In this document: piece after piece, positions 53,201-56,080 of the stretch | Layout of the letters: every line of letters begins with the position of its first letter | Position numbering within the stretch: position 1 is the stretch's first letter | DNA from: a virus | Reading direction: 5' to 3' (one strand) | Virus record (IMG/VR): IMGVR_UViG_3300032053_000093 | Location: 1 to 56,080 of that record | Length of the DNA: 56,080 nt | The notes under the pieces: generated by a model | The model's input: only the letters and a program-made list of their open reading frames with translations | Databases searched by the model: none | Told to the model about the DNA's origin: nothing | Position numbers and translations under genes: made by a program

Positions 53201-56080
53201 AATATCGGACACGCCTGCATGAGGCCGACAACTTGGAGCGTGTGCAGAAAGCAATGCGGGCACTGGCAGATGCGCACGAAAACGGAACTATCTCTGAGGG
53301 GTTGCGCGACATTCGGAAGAGAGACGACATTCTGAAACTCGTTCAGAAGTACACGAGTTCCAATGCGGGTTACTATGACGTGATCCCCCTTCAGGACTAT
53401 GCGAATAAGTCAGCACCAGCCGTCGAACTCCAGAACATGATCGAGAAGTGGGGCGATGTTCAGGCCGATGCGGAACGCGCCAAACAGGAGCAAAAACAGA
53501 AGGTAGATCAACTTACGGCCGAGGTGCAGTTTCAGAAGATACCGGGGTTCTTCCCGACTCCCGCGCCCGTAGCGGAAAGGATGGCGGAGATACTGGACGC
53601 GCAACCTGGTATGACGGTCCTGGACCCCAGCGCGGGGAAGGGTGATCTTCTTGAAGCAGTGCTTCAACAGGAACCCGATGCAAAGGTGAACGCGATTGAG
53701 ATTGTTCCCAAACTGGCCGATATCTTGAAGGCAAAAGACATCCCTGTTGACAATGCGGACTTTCTGGAACAATCGGGACAATATGACCGTATCGTAATGA
53801 ATCCCCCGTTCGAGGGCGGGCAAGATATGGACCACGTGCGCCACGCATACGACTTGCTCGAACCCGGCGGGAAGTTGGTTGCTATCATGTCCGAGGGATC
53901 GTTTTCGAGGGGTGACAAGAAGGCCGTCGCGTTTCGGGAATGGTTCTACGCCCTTCCCGATGCTACGGAAGAGAAGTTGGAAAACGCTTTCAAAGGCGGG
54001 TTTCGTCCAACGGGTGTAGCATCTCGTTTGGTTGTCATAGAAAAACCGTTAGCCTCTGTCGCCCCGACCGGCGCGAAGGCCAAACTGGCGAAGATCAAGG
54101 CGGAGAAGGGAAAGGTCGTTGCTGCGCCGCCCGCCGCCAAGGAGAAACCGGCGGAGCCAGCGAAGCAGGGGCCGTCCGCCGCAGAGCGCCTTGTTCAGAT
54201 GGAAGAGAAAGACAAAGCGGCCAGCGCGGATATGTTTGGTCGAACGGAAGCCCCGGTTGCCCCGCGTGAGGTTGGCGTCCAGGGTGAGATTCCGATTCCC
54301 GTCAGTGGTTTGGACTTGGCCGAGGCTGCGCAAAAGGAACACACGAAAGGCCCGATGCCGAAAGAAGAGCCGGGCCAGATGGATATGCTGAAACCCGGAT
54401 CGAAGCCCATAGATGAGATGTCGCCTGATGAATTCGCCAAGAGCGTTCCAGCAGTGGGGGCTGATTCGGAGGCACTTAGATCCAAGGCGGCGATGAAACT
54501 GCGCGTGGCGAACAAGTACCGCGGGAAAGTCTATGTAAGCGAAGGCGGGGACACCCATGCCTCACTGATGACGCAGCACAACATGGACGCGGATGATGTG
54601 ATTCCGGGCTTCGTGGACGAGAAGGGAAGGTTCCTTTACCAGCATCCCAAAGAAGCGCACAAGATGGAGATTGACCAAGGACTTCGGGAAGGACGAGCCT
54701 TTCGGCAAGGAGTTCTGAAATACTACCCTGAGATGGCGGAGAAGTGGGGGATTAGAACCATTGCGGATATTCCGGTTACTCAAGCACCCACCAATAGCCT
54801 GAAAGTTGACCCTGGATCGCTACAGTTCAAGGGGAATGTAGATGCTCGTGGCGTTCAAGAAGGAGAAGCGATAGACGGATTGTTCAATCAGGCCGTGGCA
54901 AAAGATTTGCTCGTGTGGCAAGACAAAGATGGACAACTCTGGGTGGTCAATGGTCATCATCGTTTCGCTCTGGCGCAAGATAGTGGAACAAAAACACTTG
55001 ACGTTCGGATCATGCGAGAGGAAGATGGATTCAGCAAAAAGGCCGCTCGGATTATTGGGGCCGAAGCAAACATTCTTGATGGAACCGGCACGGAGTTAGA
55101 CTATGCTGAATTCTTCCGACTCTCGGACATTACCGAAGAAGAGGCGAAGCGCCGCGGCTTACTGGCAAGGGATAAAGGTAAGCGAGGATTTGCCCTTGGA
55201 AAAAAGTCCACTCAGAATCTGTTCGACCAAGTTACCAACGGAGCAATCTCCACCGAAAACGCCGTCGCAATAGTTGAAGTCGCGCCCAACAACGAAGCCC
55301 TCCAAAATGCCGCTATCATGTATGCCACCGAACCCGGCAAGCGGCACCCCTCCAAACAAGACCTACGCAATTTTCTCCTTTCGCTTTCCACTGGCGGCGG
55401 AACTCATGTTTCCTCGGTCGGCGAAGACCTGACGGGGGATATGTTCGGCAAGAATGATAGTGTAATCAATCTTCACATCCGATTGGCTAAAGAAGCAACC
55501 CGTGTTCAGCAGAAACTCGCGGAGAGGATTGCGGCGGTGCAGGGCGCGGCAAAGCGGCCAGAGTTGGCGGGCGAGCAGGGTGTGAAGGTAAAAAACCCAA
55601 AGAAAGTCCTGGAAGAAATCCAACGTCTCAAATCCGAGCAACACACGTGGGATCATTGGGAAACGCATCCTGAACTGGCGGCAGAGCTGAGAAAGCGGAT
55701 CGGGATTTCTGACAACGAACCTCTGCTTTCCATAGGGCGAGACACACGCCCCGGCGGCGGAATGCCCGTCGCCGAAGTCCAGGGTCTCGTGGACGCGCTC
55801 GCGGCCAAGGCGGGCCGTTTGCCAGCCAGCCTGACCGTCTATGCCACGCCCGATGACGCCCCGGCAGGCATGAACCCGCGCGCGCGGGGATTCTATGTTC
55901 CTGGTCGCAACGATGAACCGGGCCACGTGGGGATCATCGCCAGCAACAACGATAGCCCCGCCGAGGTTCTGGAAACCTACACGCACGAGGTCATCAAGCA
56001 CTTCGGGCTGCGGGGCGTGTTCCCGAATCCGCTGGCGTTCAATGCCTTCCTGGACACGCTCTACCGGGAGCGCGGCGGCG
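50239..56080 (+). CDS. Giant polyvalent protein, 3' end off the window
   Basis: An open frame of at least 1947 codons starts at 50239 (AAGGGGACAGTG before it) and has no stop to the window end. Visible modules: a helical and Pro-rich region (about 1-560); a ParB-like nuclease domain (about 557-640) with GRHRAQAAKELGVETIPVYV; a helical linker; an adenine-specific methyltransferase (about 1090-1270) with FFPTPAPVAERM, LDPSAGKGDLLEA and the catalytic NPPFEGG (near 1188); a second ParB-like domain (about 1520-1600) with WVVNGHHRFALA; and an HEVIKH zinc-peptidase-like motif (His1916 to His1921) near the end. Polyvalent proteins are injected with DNA to counter host defence or modify it. Confidence 0.85.
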   Translation, partial: MALTTEPMLEDPQMIEDARRRLMEMKPDGGNPPDELTPVLEQARARLQTMKPELSGPAPAQANLGPYSPEEMASWDANRAALAGPPSPRKAELEALQAFPYKPEDFALWEARRKALQAAPPQAPRPVTQTSEPMDLTLPNAPSPETMRKAEEAVEATTVAGGTGTGPVPLNWSKKIVHRGVGVFTESTQKMANTLRKPGEVGVWEDAEKRWANLPEVERAKRMAWLKSQTKGNGKQAFRPAAPGEFPEPEPPMSTGSFWGDIAGNVLGFTIDPAGLPLLMATGPLFAPTEGASFLARLAASSAHLGVAGGAATALKGGSAGEIAKSTAWGAAAGIAFRAGGVGKLVTSLGKSSEVGFARDMLSAAAGLYAVTAAQNKVNGGPLFDRNVLSGTIEMLLFKLYEKLGENPKYKAQWKDVSEERRAELIRLLAAKIAEDENRSSNINAGLTGAEVAARDREAAEGEFAPGSAGPPPPPPPPPAGPKPKPAPGTPLDIIEGKPLEEPPPPPPAAPQVAPVAQRPPEPQPSAEAAPKPVELPVASPAPVAGPETAKISWGKRQETWPERVREIAPDEYLKRTGNGPLDRENIERLKSAMQKGEEIKSVSLRLDADSGKVIEQEGRHRAQAAKELGVETIPVYVSTWRAGKPVGTDEAISPPAPEKPKFMTSKIRAKQRGGAAKREAEAQAGAAPEVPAAPEAAKPPEAAPGTLTLDQIEAEFRKPEPGEAIGPEPVTQENLDRLTYQHIDGKRSIGSVVRDTVATDQGKHGRLRGIFFLLSRRLEDIDFGNMSRAKRIKIVLDISGTTKAKPDPSIADRVIPKTKQWGVEDVRPFAEWVADNYAHPELAPDLGAMSQLAKAWVEQQAPAAAEKPAAPTGAKAEQAPEIAPKAALGTFKEFVESRGHTWGEVSGKGSDPALYEKLMGDYQNAKTASASATPTGKAKVPTIPSVQKTQGILVAGKFRNQADALQKSIDHLRREMTQNPTPKRMREYRTRLHEADNLERVQKAMRALADAHENGTISEGLRDIRKRDDILKLVQKYTSSNAGYYDVIPLQDYANKSAPAVELQNMIEKWGDVQADAERAKQEQKQKVDQLTAEVQFQKIPGFFPTPAPVAERMAEILDAQPGMTVLDPSAGKGDLLEAVLQQEPDAKVNAIEIVPKLADILKAKDIPVDNADFLEQSGQYDRIVMNPPFEGGQDMDHVRHAYDLLEPGGKLVAIMSEGSFSRGDKKAVAFREWFYALPDATEEKLENAFKGGFRPTGVASRLVVIEKPLASVAPTGAKAKLAKIKAEKGKVVAAPPAAKEKPAEPAKQGPSAAERLVQMEEKDKAASADMFGRTEAPVAPREVGVQGEIPIPVSGLDLAEAAQKEHTKGPMPKEEPGQMDMLKPGSKPIDEMSPDEFAKSVPAVGADSEALRSKAAMKLRVANKYRGKVYVSEGGDTHASLMTQHNMDADDVIPGFVDEKGRFLYQHPKEAHKMEIDQGLREGRAFRQGVLKYYPEMAEKWGIRTIADIPVTQAPTNSLKVDPGSLQFKGNVDARGVQEGEAIDGLFNQAVAKDLLVWQDKDGQLWVVNGHHRFALAQDSGTKTLDVRIMREEDGFSKKAARIIGAEANILDGTGTELDYAEFFRLSDITEEEAKRRGLLARDKGKRGFALGKKSTQNLFDQVTNGAISTENAVAIVEVAPNNEALQNAAIMYATEPGKRHPSKQDLRNFLLSLSTGGGTHVSSVGEDLTGDMFGKNDSVINLHIRLAKEATRVQQKLAERIAAVQGAAKRPELAGEQGVKVKNPKKVLEEIQRLKSEQHTWDHWETHPELAAELRKRIGISDNEPLLSIGRDTRPGGGMPVAEVQGLVDALAAKAGRLPASLTVYATPDDAPAGMNPRARGFYVPGRNDEPGHVGIIASNNDSPAEVLETYTHEVIKHFGLRGVFPNPLAFNAFLDTLYRERGG

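Noticed and set aside
1-56080. CRISPR arrays, rRNA genes, transposase genes
   Set aside because: I looked for regularly spaced repeats, rRNA-like conserved stretches and transposase motifs and saw none.

Overview
The window is most of the genome of a temperate, tailed double-stranded DNA phage or prophage. It carries a tyrosine integrase, a terminase pair, a portal, a scaffold-like protein, a major capsid protein, neck and tail genes, a lysis group and a very large polyvalent protein. There is no obvious tail-tape-measure gene, sheath or baseplate set. Together with a neck adaptor, a large portal and a P22-coat-like capsid protein, this suggests a short-tailed (podovirus-like) particle. DNA is GC-rich, starts are mostly ATG with strong Shine-Dalgarno sites, and many genes overlap as ATGA, all consistent with a bacterial host. 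I see no marker that fixes the host taxon. Both ends are cut inside genes (a short leftward ORF at 1-69 and the open polyvalent ORF at the right).

Layout. Positions 1-18,000 form a leftward early operon, with a sigma70-type promoter at 17975-18003 and a second one, with two operators, at 16541-16592. In order of transcription it holds small regulators; an RNA ligase, an ERCC4 nuclease, a tentative RDF-like protein and an SbcD/SbcC (gp47/gp46-like) pair; a run of small proteins including a MazG-like one; a DUF5131 (Gp37/Gp68) radical-SAM-like protein; a C5-cytosine and an N4/N6 DNA methyltransferase; two complete and one vestigial DUF4406 (deoxyribosyltransferase-like) genes; an Xis-like protein; and the integrase. 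Beyond it lies an abruptly truncated Mom/XF1762-like gene fragment. From 18,000 on all main genes run rightward: a small replication block (98-aa protein, HNH endonuclease, prim-pol/D5 helicase), a 434-bp intergenic region with 9-bp iterons in a roughly 100-bp imperfect palindrome (origin candidate), then a promoter with an internal operator that starts the late operon, probably with a leaderless terminase small subunit.

The late operon runs terS, terL, a group of small proteins, portal, scaffold, capsid, head accessory proteins, a 1013-aa fibre with a Sec-type signal peptide, neck, tail nozzle-like protein, a beta-helix spike with 24-aa repeats, two unfamiliar large structural proteins, lysozyme-like protein, holin-like protein, papain-like peptidase, a Pro/Ala-rich protein, and the polyvalent ORF of at least 1947 codons (two ParB-like domains, an adenine methyltransferase domain, and an HExxxH motif).

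The most unusual item is a 213-bp insertion at 47055-47302 between a structural gene and the lysozyme gene. It is bounded by a perfect 35-bp direct repeat and carries its own promoter, ribosome-binding site and small membrane-protein gene on the opposite strand. It looks like an antisense moron that could be lost by recombination between the repeats. Other second-look items are the iteron palindrome, paired hairpins before the SbcC gene, gene remnants (Mom-like, DUF4406, HTH, Tat leader), and the cluster of DNA-modification and nucleotide genes.

Functions are assigned by reading motifs by eye. No database search was run.
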